A DNA stretch of 64,000 bases, taken from Cryptomeria japonica (taxonomy: Eukaryota; Streptophyta; Pinopsida; Cupressales; Cupressaceae). Made by a program: the position numbers and the translations under genes. Shown one piece after another: positions 25,995 through 36,566 of the stretch (within the stretch, counting starts at the first letter, position 1; every line of letters begins with the position of its first letter). The stretch lies in NCBI RefSeq assembly GCF_030272615.1, contig NC_081407.1:146443744-146507743 (forward strand), in the 5' to 3' direction. The notes under the pieces are model-generated. The model was given only the letters and a program-made list of their open reading frames with translations, made no database searches and was not told the DNA's origin.

Positions 25995-27200
25995 TGTAAA
26001 GCGGAAAAATCGAACCCTAGTTGTTCCCCCCCACTCCACTCCAAGGAGAGAGAAAGGAGGGTCACTAGGGTTGACGGTTTTCACTTAGGAGAGACTTTAC
26101 ATTCAAAAGAGGGGTTGAAACCCACAAGATCCAATCCCACACAATGCAAGACTGGATTTTAAATGAGTTTCAAGGGTTAAGACATCAAGGATACCCTCTT
26201 TTGTAAAGAAAAGTAGATACAATGATTGGACTAGGAATGCATGTAAAGTAAGAAAGATTCGCTTGCAGACAGAGATAGGGACATAGGATGAAGCTACAGA
26301 CCTGAAATTAGCAGTAAAATGTCGAGACGATGCTGTTCTGCAAATTTGAGCGAAAGTTGACGGGACGATGGCGCCCGGAGTGCACACGGTCCTCTGAAAA
26401 ATCCGCGAAACGAAGGGGGATCTGTTCGTCTCTGCACAAGGATTCCAGATCTTCAATTACAGCCGCGTACCTGCAACCTACACATAGAAAAGAGAGGACG
26501 ATTGGGGGGTTAGGGATTAGGGGTTTGCCTTTAGGTCAAACCTCAGTTTTGGAATTAACCAAGAAATGAGAATGCTGTAAATGTAAATGTTTGTAATGTA
26601 AACAAGTACTGATACCTTGTTGTAAGAATGTTTGTATTCTTACATGCGAAGGTGTAATTATGTTGTATGTTGTATGTTGTAAGTGATCTCCTCTTCAATG
26701 GTTGAATCCTTGTCTTGAATGCAACACTTAGCCTTGAATGGACACTTAGAATGCTCAATTGCTTGAAGGAATGCTTGAATGCTTGAATGTTTGTATGTTT
26801 GAATATTGCTTTTGCGCCTTGCTCTTCCTTACTTTCTTCCTTCCTCCCCTTTCTAGGAGAGGAAAAGTAGTTTATATACTTGTCAATTAGGGTTGAGAGA
26901 CTGATTTTTCCGACCTTAGGCTGACCTAGAAGTATTGTTTTCTGAATTGCAAACTTAAAAACCCGATGCCTAACAAGAGACCGGGCCCAAAATAGGGCCA
27001 GGGACCAGGACGCTGGGCGCCATGGTCCCACCTCCCGGGACAACAGGGTGCAAGGAAGGATCAGGCCAAGGTGCAGAAATATGCAGTTTTTGATGTCGTA
27101 AACAGGTTTCGAGGTCTCCATTCAGGTTCAACATTGCGCCGCCATCGTGAAGACCCAAATGCAGTCAAAATTGCAAGTGTCACAATTTTAGGATGCTACA
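25995..27200 (-). repeat. 3' LTR (left) of the TR-GAG element
   Basis: 1206 bp, plus-strand ends TGTAAAGCGG and GGATGCTACA. It carries one copy of the GTGCAC-containing hairpin motif (26363-26393), which is repeated in the leader. Long ORFs on the minus strand here (26555-27121) recur in the other LTR and have no recognised domain. Confidence 0.93.
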
Positions 27201-27950
27201 TTTAGCCCCCACTTTAGCGGGAGTATAAGCGTACGCCCATACTTCTGGTAAAGTACAAGGAAACAACATTGAAAACTTTCACCACGTCAAGGAGGCAAGA
27301 TACACCAAGCCCCCAGTGGACTAAGGATCTTACGACTTTGATTGACAAAGTAAAAGGGAAGATCACGAGGGAGAACCATGACTGTCAGTAGTAAAGTTCC
27401 CTCACTATGAGTCATGCAAGAAAAATACCAAAACTTTTCAAGGCAAAGCTAAGTTCGCCAAGAAATTTTCAAGTATCTTGAAGAGATATGAATGGGGTGT
27501 ATGCCCCCCTATGTTAAAGCGATCGCACACGCCTCATCGGGGGTGATTGCTTTAAGGTAGTGATACATATAAGAAATGAGAAGGGAAAGGAGCACGTTAT
27601 CACAAGGATTTAGCCCCAAGTGTGAGATAAGCCCAAGGATAATAGACACAAAACACAAAGCACGAGGTGACTTCGCTTTCCTTGGGGTCAGTATGTTGTA
27701 TGATAATTCATGTATATCATATGTATGTATGCATAATTGTTCTTCATTCCCCAATCAAGGAAAGTCACCTAGAAGAAGGGAACACATGTGTCTTTTGAGT
27801 CAACATGAGAGAGACCAAGAGATCTCAATGCTTTGCATCGTCCTCAAGTAGACAACACTAAGGACAACAAATAGAAGAATGAGAATAACACATAGAAGAA
27901 GTAACAAAAGAGATCAAGAGAGGAGGAGAGAGTCTGCTATGCTAATGAAA

Positions 27951-28643
27951 CTAGTCTAGCACTTCATCCACCCCCCGATCTTGCTGATCAATATTTCGGG
28001 AAGGTAGGAAACACGCTAGAGGAGGAACATCCAACATAGCAGATGGAGCTATCACAAGATCCAAACAAGGGCTATGTTCATGTTCCAAGCCACGTTGTTC
28101 TTGTCTAGGAGCTAGGATAAGTGCTTTAGAAAATGCATTAGATAAATGGTTATCAACATCAACATATTCATATTCACTATCAGAAGAAAGAGGAGTAACA
28201 TTTTCATCATGAATAACATTTTCATCTATATCATCATCAAGATTTATAAAAATAGGATCTTTAACTCGCACAAGATCAAGACCATCATGCATCTTATGTT
28301 TAGGAGATTTTGCCTCAATTTTTCGGCTGAGGAGAAAATGGAATAATACTAGCTGAAGGTGTTTTGGGGGATTGCAAAGTTTGAGAAGCAGCTGCCTGAG
28401 CTCTAAGACGACGCTTTCGTCAGCGTTCACGTGCAGAATGATTTCGTCTAGTCTTAGTAGGAAGTTGAGAAGATTGAGGAGGAGGAATGTTCTCATCCTT
28501 ATCACTTGGGTGTTTAGGTTGTGGTCTCTTAGGTTGAACAATAGGAGAAGAGGAAGGTCTCTTCTCTCTATAAGAGGAAGGAGGAGGAACTGCTCCATAT
28601 AAAGGAGGAATATTTGGTTTAGGAAGGAGACCAAGTCCATCAT
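27951..28643 (-). pseudogene. Open frame overlapping and following gag-pro
   Basis: A 230-codon minus-strand frame that overlaps the end of the gag-protease ORF in another phase. Its last 110 or so codons look protein-like: LDDDIDENVIHDENVTPLS, then SDSEYEYVDVDNHLSNAF, then a stop at 27951. In Tat-lineage polyproteins an acidic linker of this kind precedes the RT. Here it may be the displaced C-terminus of the polyprotein, reached by a frameshift near 28350-28420. Its N-terminal half is Leu-rich and probably just the shadow of gag-pro. No RT motif follows. Confidence 0.4.
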
Positions 28644-31401
28644 GACGAGGAGGTATAGGTCTACCTTTAGAAAGTTTATTAGTCATAGACGTAGTCACAT
28701 TCATAGGGATGGGTTGGGAATCTTCTTGAGGAAAGACATTAGTTTTATCTTTCAAAGGAAGAACTTCCTTCTCAAGAATGATAGGAATATCAAGTTGGGG
28801 TGTTCTAGGTTCACTTAGAGATAGGATCATATCTTTTTTCCACTCTTGATAAGATTTGAAAAGATGATCACTCCGCGGTGGAAGAGATTGGAATTGTTTA
28901 GGCCAAAAATAATCAATAGGAACGCTAGAAGTTCTTTCAGCTGGTTTAAAGAGACTATGATTGATAGTAACAATTTCACCATTATGGGGAAATTTCAAAC
29001 ACTTGTGAATAGGAGAAGCAATAGCTTTCATGGAAGATAGCCAAGGATAGCCTAGCTTCACATGAAATTGTTCGGATGATGGAATAATAGCAAAGTCCAC
29101 ATAAAGGTATTTGTTATGGACCTCAATAGGTAATGTAATAGAACCAATTGTAGGAGAAGAAAATGCATCAAATAATTTCACAACCACATTTGTTTTGTCA
29201 TAGATCACTTGATTCAATTGCAAAGTAAAAAGAAATTCTTCAGTAATGACATTAACCATACAAGAAGGATCAATAAGCACTCCACGGCAAGGTGTATTCT
29301 TGACTTTTGCAACTATATATAAAGGACCATCAGGTGCCCTGATAGTTTCATTGGAATCAAATGTGATGGAAGGTTCTTTAGGGATTTTCTGCTGCTCCAC
29401 AAAGTTAATCACATTCGGAGTCATAGACACAAGATCATCAGGTGAGACAGAGGAATCATTAGTATCAATTACATTAGAGGTATGAGAAGGTAATGGATCA
29501 GTAAAAATCTTAAGATTTTGGTTAGGAGGAGCCACAGATGTGTTGCCTTTATCATTCACACTAGAAATAGAGATAGTATTATTATCAATCAAATCTTGAA
29601 TTTTACCCTTTAAAGCAAAACATTTTTCAGTATCATGCCCAGGTTGACGATGAAATTGACAAAAAGATTTGTTATCAAAATAGGGTGAATTAATCTTTGC
29701 AGGATCTATTTGCCTTATAGGAGGAAAAGTGAGCACATTTTGTTCCAATAACTTATTCATAATACTATGCAATGATTCATTCAAAGGGGTAAACTTTCTT
29801 TCTTTCTTGAAAAACTTAGAAATAGGAGGCACACCTGATGCTGCATTCACATTGTTGTTGATGATGTTTTCATTGAACTTAATGACCTCTCTGTTCGGTT
29901 TAAACTTCCCAAATGGTTGTTGACTACTATCACCCTTATCACTCGGAGCCATAGGATTTGCTTGTTCCATTTGACTCACAGTCAGTTGATAATTGTGAAG
30001 AGTTGCGCACAACTGTTGGAAAGAAGTAAACTCAGAAAACAGAAGTTTTTCTCTAATATCTTTTTGTAAATTAGAAATAAAGATTCTTTGAATATCATTG
30101 TCAGGTACTGGAAAAGAAATTTGAGCATACAAATGCTTATATCTACCAATGAAATCAGTCACTTTCTCTTTAACACCTTGTTTACAATGCATTAAATCAA
30201 TCAAAGTAACTTTAGGACTTATATTGTTTTGAAATTGTTGAATAAAAGCATTTGCAAGTTGTTCGAAAGAAGTAATAGAATAAGAAGGCAACGAGCAATA
30301 CCATTGTAGGGCTTTATCTCTTAATGTTCTAGTAAACAGTTTTGCAAGCAACCTTTGGTCATAAGCAAAATCAGTACATATTGTTTGAAAGGTCTTAACA
30401 TGTGTTAGAGGATCACCCTTACCATTATAAAGCTCCAATTGCGGGATTTCAACATGCTTAGGGGGAATAGCTCGAACAATGTCAAGAGAAAGTGGGCTCG
30501 CAACATCAAATGTGGGCACACTAAACTTAGATTGATTCATAGAGGCAATCTGTTGCTGTAAAGAAGAGACAGTTTGTGCAAGATTGTTAATGGTCGCTTC
30601 AGTTGAAGAGTTCATATTAGACGTGTTAGATTGTGATGGAGGTATTATGTTGTTGAAAGAAGGTATTGATTGAGAGTAAGATGGTGGGACACTATGATAG
30701 TTAGTCATAGGAGATGATTGGAAAGGAGGAACACTACAAGGAGGAATGGAAGGGTTAAATGAATTGCCCCCTTGCGTCATGTTCATTTGTGGAGATATAA
30801 TAGGAACACTCATTGAAGGAATGAATGAAGAAGTTGGATTGAATGAAGGAAGAGGGTTGATTGAAGAGGAAGGATTGCCCCCATGACTGGTGATCATAGG
30901 TGGAATGTCTTGTATTGAAGTAGTCATTATGTTTGATGTAAAAGTAGGTATACTAGCAATAGGAGTTGTCAAAGGAATAGAATGATTGACTTGAGTAGGA
31001 GGTTGTGTATAACCTAAAGTTTCGGCACAACTCTTCATAGGCATCACATTCGAATCCACAATGTGTGCAATACCACACAAAATATCAATTCCATTCTTAT
31101 CACTTTGAACCATACGTTTAAGACCCTCAATTAATGAAAGAGCTTGACTATCGGGATATTCTTGAGACATCCATCGCTGAAAATCATCAAATTGGTTATC
31201 CAATTTCGAAAGTTGTTCTACAGGAACCTCATGGAGAGCTTCTTCATCATTAAGAGGATTAGAGGAATTACCCATGTCCTCGTTAAAAAGGCCATTCAAA
31301 TTAGGTTCCATCTCCTTGATAATTAAACCTTGGAAGGACTTAATTCTAAGGCTTCGTCTAACGGGGATAGTGTAAGTAGGGCTTATTGTTGTAAAACTCA
31401 T
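28420..31401 (-). CDS. Gag-aspartic protease polyprotein of the TR-GAG element
   Basis: An intact 993-residue ORF starting with ATG at 31401. Residues 1-300 are a Pro/Ser/Asn-rich leader. A Retrotrans_gag-type domain spans about 315-480 (LELYNGKGDPLTHVKTF, then LRDKALQWYCSLP). A zinc-knuckle variant at 581-594 reads C-x2-H-x4-H-x4-C, as in Tat/Ogre-like Ty3-gypsy gags. A retropepsin-like fold spans about 695-800. Its active-site triad is IDPS (710-713) instead of DTG or DSG, and VKLGYPWLSSM is at 781-791. The last 190 residues are Pro/Lys-rich. It would form capsids for the element's RNA; RT and integrase must come from elsewhere. No in-frame stop, so this copy may still be translatable. The Asp is retained but the Pro-Ser variant makes protease activity uncertain. 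Confidence 0.9.
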   Translation of the reverse strand: MSFTTISPTYTIPVRRSLRIKSFQGLIIKEMEPNLNGLFNEDMGNSSNPLNDEEALHEVPVEQLSKLDNQFDDFQRWMSQEYPDSQALSLIEGLKRMVQSDKNGIDILCGIAHIVDSNVMPMKSCAETLGYTQPPTQVNHSIPLTTPIASIPTFTSNIMTTSIQDIPPMITSHGGNPSSSINPLPSFNPTSSFIPSMSVPIISPQMNMTQGGNSFNPSIPPCSVPPFQSSPMTNYHSVPPSYSQSIPSFNNIIPPSQSNTSNMNSSTEATINNLAQTVSSLQQQIASMNQSKFSVPTFDVASPLSLDIVRAIPPKHVEIPQLELYNGKGDPLTHVKTFQTICTDFAYDQRLLAKLFTRTLRDKALQWYCSLPSYSITSFEQLANAFIQQFQNNISPKVTLIDLMHCKQGVKEKVTDFIGRYKHLYAQISFPVPDNDIQRIFISNLQKDIREKLLFSEFTSFQQLCATLHNYQLTVSQMEQANPMAPSDKGDSSQQPFGKFKPNREVIKFNENIINNNVNAASGVPPISKFFKKERKFTPLNESLHSIMNKLLEQNVLTFPPIRQIDPAKINSPYFDNKSFCQFHRQPGHDTEKCFALKGKIQDLIDNNTISISSVNDKGNTSVAPPNQNLKIFTDPLPSHTSNVIDTNDSSVSPDDLVSMTPNVINFVEQQKIPKEPSITFDSNETIRAPDGPLYIVAKVKNTPCRGVLIDPSCMVNVITEEFLFTLQLNQVIYDKTNVVVKLFDAFSSPTIGSITLPIEVHNKYLYVDFAIIPSSEQFHVKLGYPWLSSMKAIASPIHKCLKFPHNGEIVTINHSLFKPAERTSSVPIDYFWPKQFQSLPPRSDHLFKSYQEWKKDMILSLSEPRTPQLDIPIILEKEVLPLKDKTNVFPQEDSQPIPMNVTTSMTNKLSKGRPIPPRHDGLGLLPKPNIPPLYGAVPPPSSYREKRPSSSPIVQPKRPQPKHPSDKDENIPPPQSSQLPTKTRRNHSARER

Positions 31402-31469
31402 GCACTAAAGAGAGAGAGAAGATTTTGAATTTTAGAGGTAGCAAATTTCAATAAAATCAGCCAATCTCC

Positions 31470-32230
31470 TAGATTTAAGCTGTTAAATACAATCAGGACA
31501 ATCTCCCGAAATTTCAGAAAAAATGTCAGGGACCGTGGCGAATGGAGTGCACACGGTCCTCGCAACTTTTTTTGAAATTTTCAGGGATGAAAGCTATGAT
31601 GATTTTAAAGCTAATCTGAAAAAATTGAGTGATTTTATGATCCGTAGATAGGCCAAATTGAAGTTGCAATCTCAAAATTGAACCCTACCAAGATTGTTGG
31701 AAAATGCAAAATTTGAATTTTGAAAAAAAGAGGGAAACTGAAATTTTGAATTTTATGATTTTAGAGGGAATACTGAAAGCAATGCAAGCTTTGAAATTTA
31801 AAAGTTGACTCGATTTCATGCAAAAATTCAAATTTGAAAGTGGAAATCAAGGTTGTTGCAATTAAACACTTAATTTCAAAAGTCACAAATTGCAAAAAAT
31901 TGAATAAAGCACTGAAATTTCGAATGAATGCCAACACACTTTTCAGATTTAGGACTGTAAGAAACCCAATTTTAACAAAAATTTCAATTTCAACAATTTT
32001 TGAATGATTATAAGCCTTTATCCAAGCAATCACTAGACCAACTTTGACTTTAATTTTGAAAGTGTTAAAATTGATAAAATCAGCCAAAATTCTGGATTTT
32101 AGCAGAAAAATACAGTAAGATCTAGCTCCCGAAATTTTAGAAAAAATGTCGGGGACGATGGCGCTCGGGGTGCACACGGTCCTCGCAACTTTTTTCAAAA
32201 TTTTCAAGGGTGAGAGATATTATGATTTTG
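31470..32230 (-). repeat. Leader with duplicated hairpin-bearing segment
   Basis: The untranslated leader between the primer-binding site and gag contains two related segments of about 150 bp (31455-31610 and 32080-32230). Both run from AAAATCAGCCAA through a CCCGAAATTT block and the GTGCACACGGTCCTCGCAAC core to an AAATTTTCA tail. The core also occurs once per LTR. The first leader copy can form GGACCGTG/CACGGTCC (8 bp) with GTGCA in the loop. Function is inferred only; see findings. Confidence 0.75.
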
Positions 32231-32565
32231 TTGCGGAATCCAAAGTTACAGCCGATTTGGAGGTGTTTTGATTAGTGAAATTATCAGTCAAAGGTTGAAT
32301 CAAGAGAGTTTTAAAAATTAGGGTTTTGACACTTAACCACTTAATTTTCAGAATTAAAGCACAAATATGATTTGACAATTTGCAATAGAAGGGTAGATCT
32401 GAAACAAGCATTAACAATTAAACATTTCACAAGCTCAATTACTAAAAAGAAAATTTTAGGGTTTTTATGCAATTAACCTCTAAAATTTGCAAAAGATCAA
32501 ACATGGAAATGTAATTAAGGAAGCAAAATTTTCAGATCTAACCATGAATAATCAGAATTAGGATG

Positions 32566-32583
32566 TTCACGTCGGGTTCACCA
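32566..32583 (-). promoter_or_regulatory. Primer-binding site of the TR-GAG element
   Basis: The complement reads TGGTGAACCCGACGTGAA and starts 3 nt after the LTR end. TGG is expected for the CCA tail of a tRNA. I do not assign the tRNA from memory. It differs from the initiator-Met site used by the LARD and TRIM elements here. Confidence 0.8.
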
Positions 32584-32586
32584 AAA

Positions 32587-33792
32587 TGTAAAGCGGAAAA
32601 ATCGAACCCTAGTTGTTCCCCCCCACTCCACTCCAAGGAGAGAGAAAGGAGGGTCACTAGGGTTGACAGTTTTCACTTAGGAGAGACTTTACATTCAAAA
32701 GACGGGTTGAAACCCACAAGATCCAATCCCACGCAATGCAAGACTGGATTTTAAATGAGTTTCAAGGGTTAAGACATCAAGGATACCCTCTTTTGTAAAG
32801 AAAAGTAGATACAATGATTGGACTAGGAATGCATGTAAAGTAAGAAAGATTCGCTTGCAGACGGAGATAGGGACACAGGATGAAGCTACGGACCTGAAAT
32901 TAGCAGTAAAATGTCAAGACGATGCTGTTCTGCAAATTTGAGCGAAAGTTGACAGGACGATGGCGCCCGGAGTGCACACGGTCCTCCAAAAAATCTGCGA
33001 AACGAAGGGGGATCTGTTCGTCTCTGCACAAGGATTCCAGATCTTCAATTACAGCCGCGTACCTGCAACCTACACACAGAAAAGAGAGGACGATTGGGGG
33101 GTTAGGGATTAGGGGTTTGCCTTTAGGTCAAACCCCGGTTTTGGAATTAACCAAAAAATGAGAATGCTGTAAATGTAAATGTTTGTAATGTAAACAAGTA
33201 CTGATACCTTGTTGTAAGAATGTTTGTATTCTTACATGCGAAGGTGTAATTATGTTGTATGTTGTATGTTGTAAGTGATCTCCTCTTCAATGGTTGAATC
33301 CTTGTCTTGAATGCAACACTTAGCCTTGAATGGAGACTTAGAATGCTCAATTGCTTGAAGGAATGCTTGAATGCTTGAATGTTTGTATGTTTGAATATCG
33401 CTTTTGCGCCTTGCTCTTGCTTACTTTCTTCCTTCCTCCCCTTTCTAGGAGAGGAAAAGTAGTTTATATACTTGTCAATTAGGGTTGAGAGACTGATTTT
33501 TCCAACCTTAGGCCGACCTAGAAGTATTGTTTTCCGAATTGCAAACTTAAAAACCTGATGCCCAACAAGAGACCGGGCCCAAAATAGGGCCAGGGACCAG
33601 GGCGCTGGGCGCCATGGTCCCACCTCCCGGGACAGCAGGGTGCAAGGAAGGATCAGGCCAAGGTGCATAAATATGCAGTTTTTGATGTCGTAAACAGGTT
33701 TTGAGGTCTCCATTCAGGTTCAACGTTGCGCCGCCATCGTGAAGACCCAAATGCAGTCGAAATTGCAAGTGTCGCAATTTTAGGACGCTACA
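32587..33792 (-). repeat. 5' LTR (right) of the TR-GAG element
   Basis: 1206 bp, the same length as its partner, ending GGACGCTACA immediately before the CATAT duplication. It carries a hairpin-motif copy at 32955-32985. Differences from the left LTR are almost all C/T or G/A. Confidence 0.93.
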
Positions 33793-34259
33793 CATATAAG
33801 GAATCCAATTAACGATAGTCCATTCCTAACTTAACAATTATTTCCTTACGCATATAGAAAAGAATGCCAAAATTAACTATTAATTAATATATGCTTATTA
33901 GTCCACGATTAATAAAATATACACAATTAATAATTAGTTACAAACTAACAAATTAAGTATCCAATAAGAAAAATATGCATTACTAATAAAATACAATTTT
34001 GAAAATTAATTAATGTATATTACCACTTATACAATTAATTAATTACAAACTAATCGTAATTTATTAATGGAATGCCATAATTAAACTTTATTAAAACTTA
34101 ATTTATTAAAAATTACCTTCAATAATAATAAATTATTATTATATTTTTTTTTTTGATTTATAAAAAAAATATATATTAAAAAAAAACATTTCTTTTAAAT
34201 GAAAATATATATTTAAATAATAAAAAAAAAATATTAAAAAAAAACATTTTACAAAATGA

Positions 34260-34480
34260 AAAGGGGGGTGGGTTTCACGTGGTCCCCATGGGAGCTCACG
34301 CTGCCCCAAAGGGGAAGCGCTGCTTCCCAATGGGAGCATGCAGCCCCCATGGGAGCGTTGTTGTTCCCAAAGGGAGCACGCAGCCCCCATGGGAAGCGCT
34401 GTTGTTCCCAAAGGGAGCACGCAGCCCCCATGGGAAGCGCTGTTGTTCCCAAAGGGACACGCAGCTCCCCCTTGGGGTTT
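34260..34480. repeat. GC-rich tandem-repeat island in the right LARD LTR
   Basis: About four copies of a unit of roughly 40-55 bp built from GGGAGCACGCAGCCCCCATG and GGAAGCGCTGTTGTTCCCAA. It contains palindromes such as CCCATGGG and AGCGCT. It is embedded between A/T-rich tracts. Open frames through it on both strands (for example 34256-34606, 34139-34486) reflect the repeats, not genes. It lies at the same LTR offset as the different island at 15631-15830. Confidence 0.75.
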
Positions 34481-34482
34481 CC

Positions 34483-34485
<3 letters not shown>

Positions 34486-34526
<41 letters not shown>
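34486..34526. repeat. (TA)n microsatellite
   Basis: About 20 TA units directly after the GC-rich island in the right LARD LTR. Confidence 0.95.
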
Positions 34527-34529
<3 letters not shown>

Positions 34530-36108
34530 TTATTTATTTTTTAATTTATTTTGAAATAGTTTACTGTGTAAAACACAGTCTAATAAACCTGTCTCCCAGA
34601 GACTAAAAATAATTTTTTATTTTTTTTTAAATATATTTACTGCCAAAAACATAACACAGTAAAAAAAATATACAGACCCAACAACATGATTTTTTTTTGA
34701 TTTTTTTTTATAAAAAGATATAAAGCAAATCAAAACTATTAAAAATTTTGATTGAAATTAATCTCTTATCCAAAAGACAAACCCCCATTTTTAAACAGTG
34801 TCATCTTGAGACTTAAAATGAAAATTTCCAGCAAGAAGAGGTTTTCAAAATTGAAAGGATTTGTTGGAATAACCCACCAAATAAATAATCTTTTTGGGCA
34901 AATAGAACTCATTTCTCACACAAAGATCCAACAATAAACCAATCTTTAACTAATTTCCACAATAATTCTAAGTCTTGAGAAAAACAATGGAGAATTTGAA
35001 ACCAAAATTGCATGATAAACATCCAATGCCCTTTTTAAAAAAAATTTAAACAATAACTAATTAATAACCAAAATTCCTACCTCAATAAGCATTCCTGGAA
35101 AGGATCTGATGAAGAGCCCCAACCTGCAGCTCAAGAAATCCTTCTCCTTCCAAAATCCCCAAATCTTTCCTCCAAAATATTTTCCAAAAATATATTTTTC
35201 TCCAAAAAATTCAATCCCCAATATTTTCCACAAGTCTAGGTTATATGGAAAAGTTTGACCAAAAATTTTACCTTTGGAATTAAAATTTTTATTTAAAATA
35301 AATCCCAAAAATCACTATTTTCTAACTATATCAACAAATTAAATTGCTTTTCAATTCAAAATTGATTTTCTCAATTAATTCCATTTAACCTTTTTATTTC
35401 CAAAATGCCAAGAAGATAAAATTAATTCTATTTCAATTAAAATTAAATCTTTCTTTTCTTAGGCATAAACATGATACATTTAATATTTAAATTTAACCAT
35501 TTAATTGAACTTGCTCCCAATTTAAATCGAGCAATTCAAATTAACGATAAATCACATAAAGAAATCCTATTTAATTTAGTCCATTAATCTTTAATACACA
35601 AACACATATTTAATCAAATTAAATACTGAGGACTAATTAATCAATTTAACCATACACACCAGACACGCAGACCAAGAAGGTCAACCAGACAGACGACTCG
35701 CAAACCCAACCAAAAGGGAATACCGACGACGACTGACGGTGCTCACTTGAGCACGACTATGGTCAAACTAGGGTCTTACGACCACCTAATCCAACTCTAA
35801 GGATTAAAGAGGTACATTCAAACCTGCAAATCCAAGTGAAGATGAATCTCGTACTCATGCGGTGTTGTACTTGAAATCTCTCGCAACCAAGAGTCATACA
35901 TGCATACATATATAAACTTAATGAAAGTGTTAGCCCGATTTTAATACCATGAAATAGGAACACTAAACAACTTGCATACAACTGGTGTGAAAACCACATT
36001 AACAGATATGCACTAAATCAACGCATCTGACTATAATCATTATATTACGATAAACTAACCAAGATTAAACCGAGATTAGAAATTGATTAGGGCAGGGGTA
36101 CTACACAA

Positions 36109-36566
36109 TATCCATAACTAAATAAACTAAATAATAAATCAATCACTTACTCAAAGAACTTACATAAATAATTGAATGATCAAACTCACAATGCCACATA
36201 CTCACAAGTCATGGTGACGATGACGACGTGGTGATCTTCGCCAGGACATCAAACCATGACCTAGAGTGCAAGAAGGGAACCAACGACATCTCCAAACCAG
36301 ATATTGCCATTGGGAAGAGGCACACTCACACCTATCAAGCCAGGGGAGCTCACACCCTGTTGCCCAAGAGGAATGAATGCCTTAGTACCTGCAACCTTGC
36401 AACCACAAAATGATACATGTGCATATATATATGTGTGTGTGTGTATACATAACAAGAAAGTGGACGAATGTCACAACGACACATCCCGCTCGCAATGAGT
36501 GATGTGACGTTGATTCCCCCACACATGTACAATCAAGAAATAGTCATACAATGAGCAATGTATCAT
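36109..36566 (-). mobile_element. LTR fragment homologous to 19759-20235
   Basis: Immediately outside the right LARD LTR, this 458 bp matches the last 480 bp of the left LTR before its terminal 16 bases, differing mainly in the TG microsatellite. It then breaks off at ATGTATCAT. It is either a remnant of an older LTR into which the element inserted, or the result of rearrangement between LTRs. Matching open frames of 61 codons in both copies (19879-20064, 36228-36413) reflect recent shared ancestry, not selection. Confidence 0.7.

Larger units (their letters stand above)
25995..33792 (-). mobile_element. Intact TR-GAG-type LTR element (gag-protease only, TSD CATAT)
   Basis: A 7798 bp element with two LTRs of exactly 1206 bp (25995-27200 and 32587-33792), TG...CA ends and a perfect 5-bp duplication CATAT (25990-25994, 33793-33797). 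Orientation is minus: the polypurine tract (complement of 27201-27215, AAGTGGGGGCTAAA) adjoins the left LTR, and the primer-binding site (complement of 32566-32583) adjoins the right LTR. The only long ORF encodes gag plus an aspartic-protease-like domain. There is no RT, RNase H or integrase in the 750 bp after it. That matches the described TR-GAG class (terminal-repeat retrotransposons with a GAG domain). About 30 mismatches between LTRs by eye, mostly transitions, suggest about 97% identity. Confidence 0.93.
23955..36105 (-). mobile_element. Right (5') LTR of the LARD-like element, split by a TR-GAG element
   Basis: It begins TGTAATGCCCCGCC at 23955 next to the primer-binding site and ends GGGCAGGGGTACTACA at 36105, the same terminus as the left LTR. 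The 7.8 kb element at 25995-33792 plus its 5-bp duplication interrupts it; without that the LTR is about 4.35 kb. Much of it is AT-rich and non-coding. A GC-rich tandem-repeat island lies at 34260-34480. The sequence near the minus-sense LTR start (about 35640-36105) differs from the matching part of the left LTR, so the two may belong to different subfamilies. Confidence 0.55.

Noticed and set aside
26555-27121. 188-codon ORF repeated at 33147-33713
   Set aside because: Same sequence in the two LTRs of one element; no domain recognised and no promoter or start context.
28372-28602. Plus-strand Arg-rich ORFs across the gag-protease region
   Set aside because: Antisense shadows of the intact minus-strand gag-protease frame.
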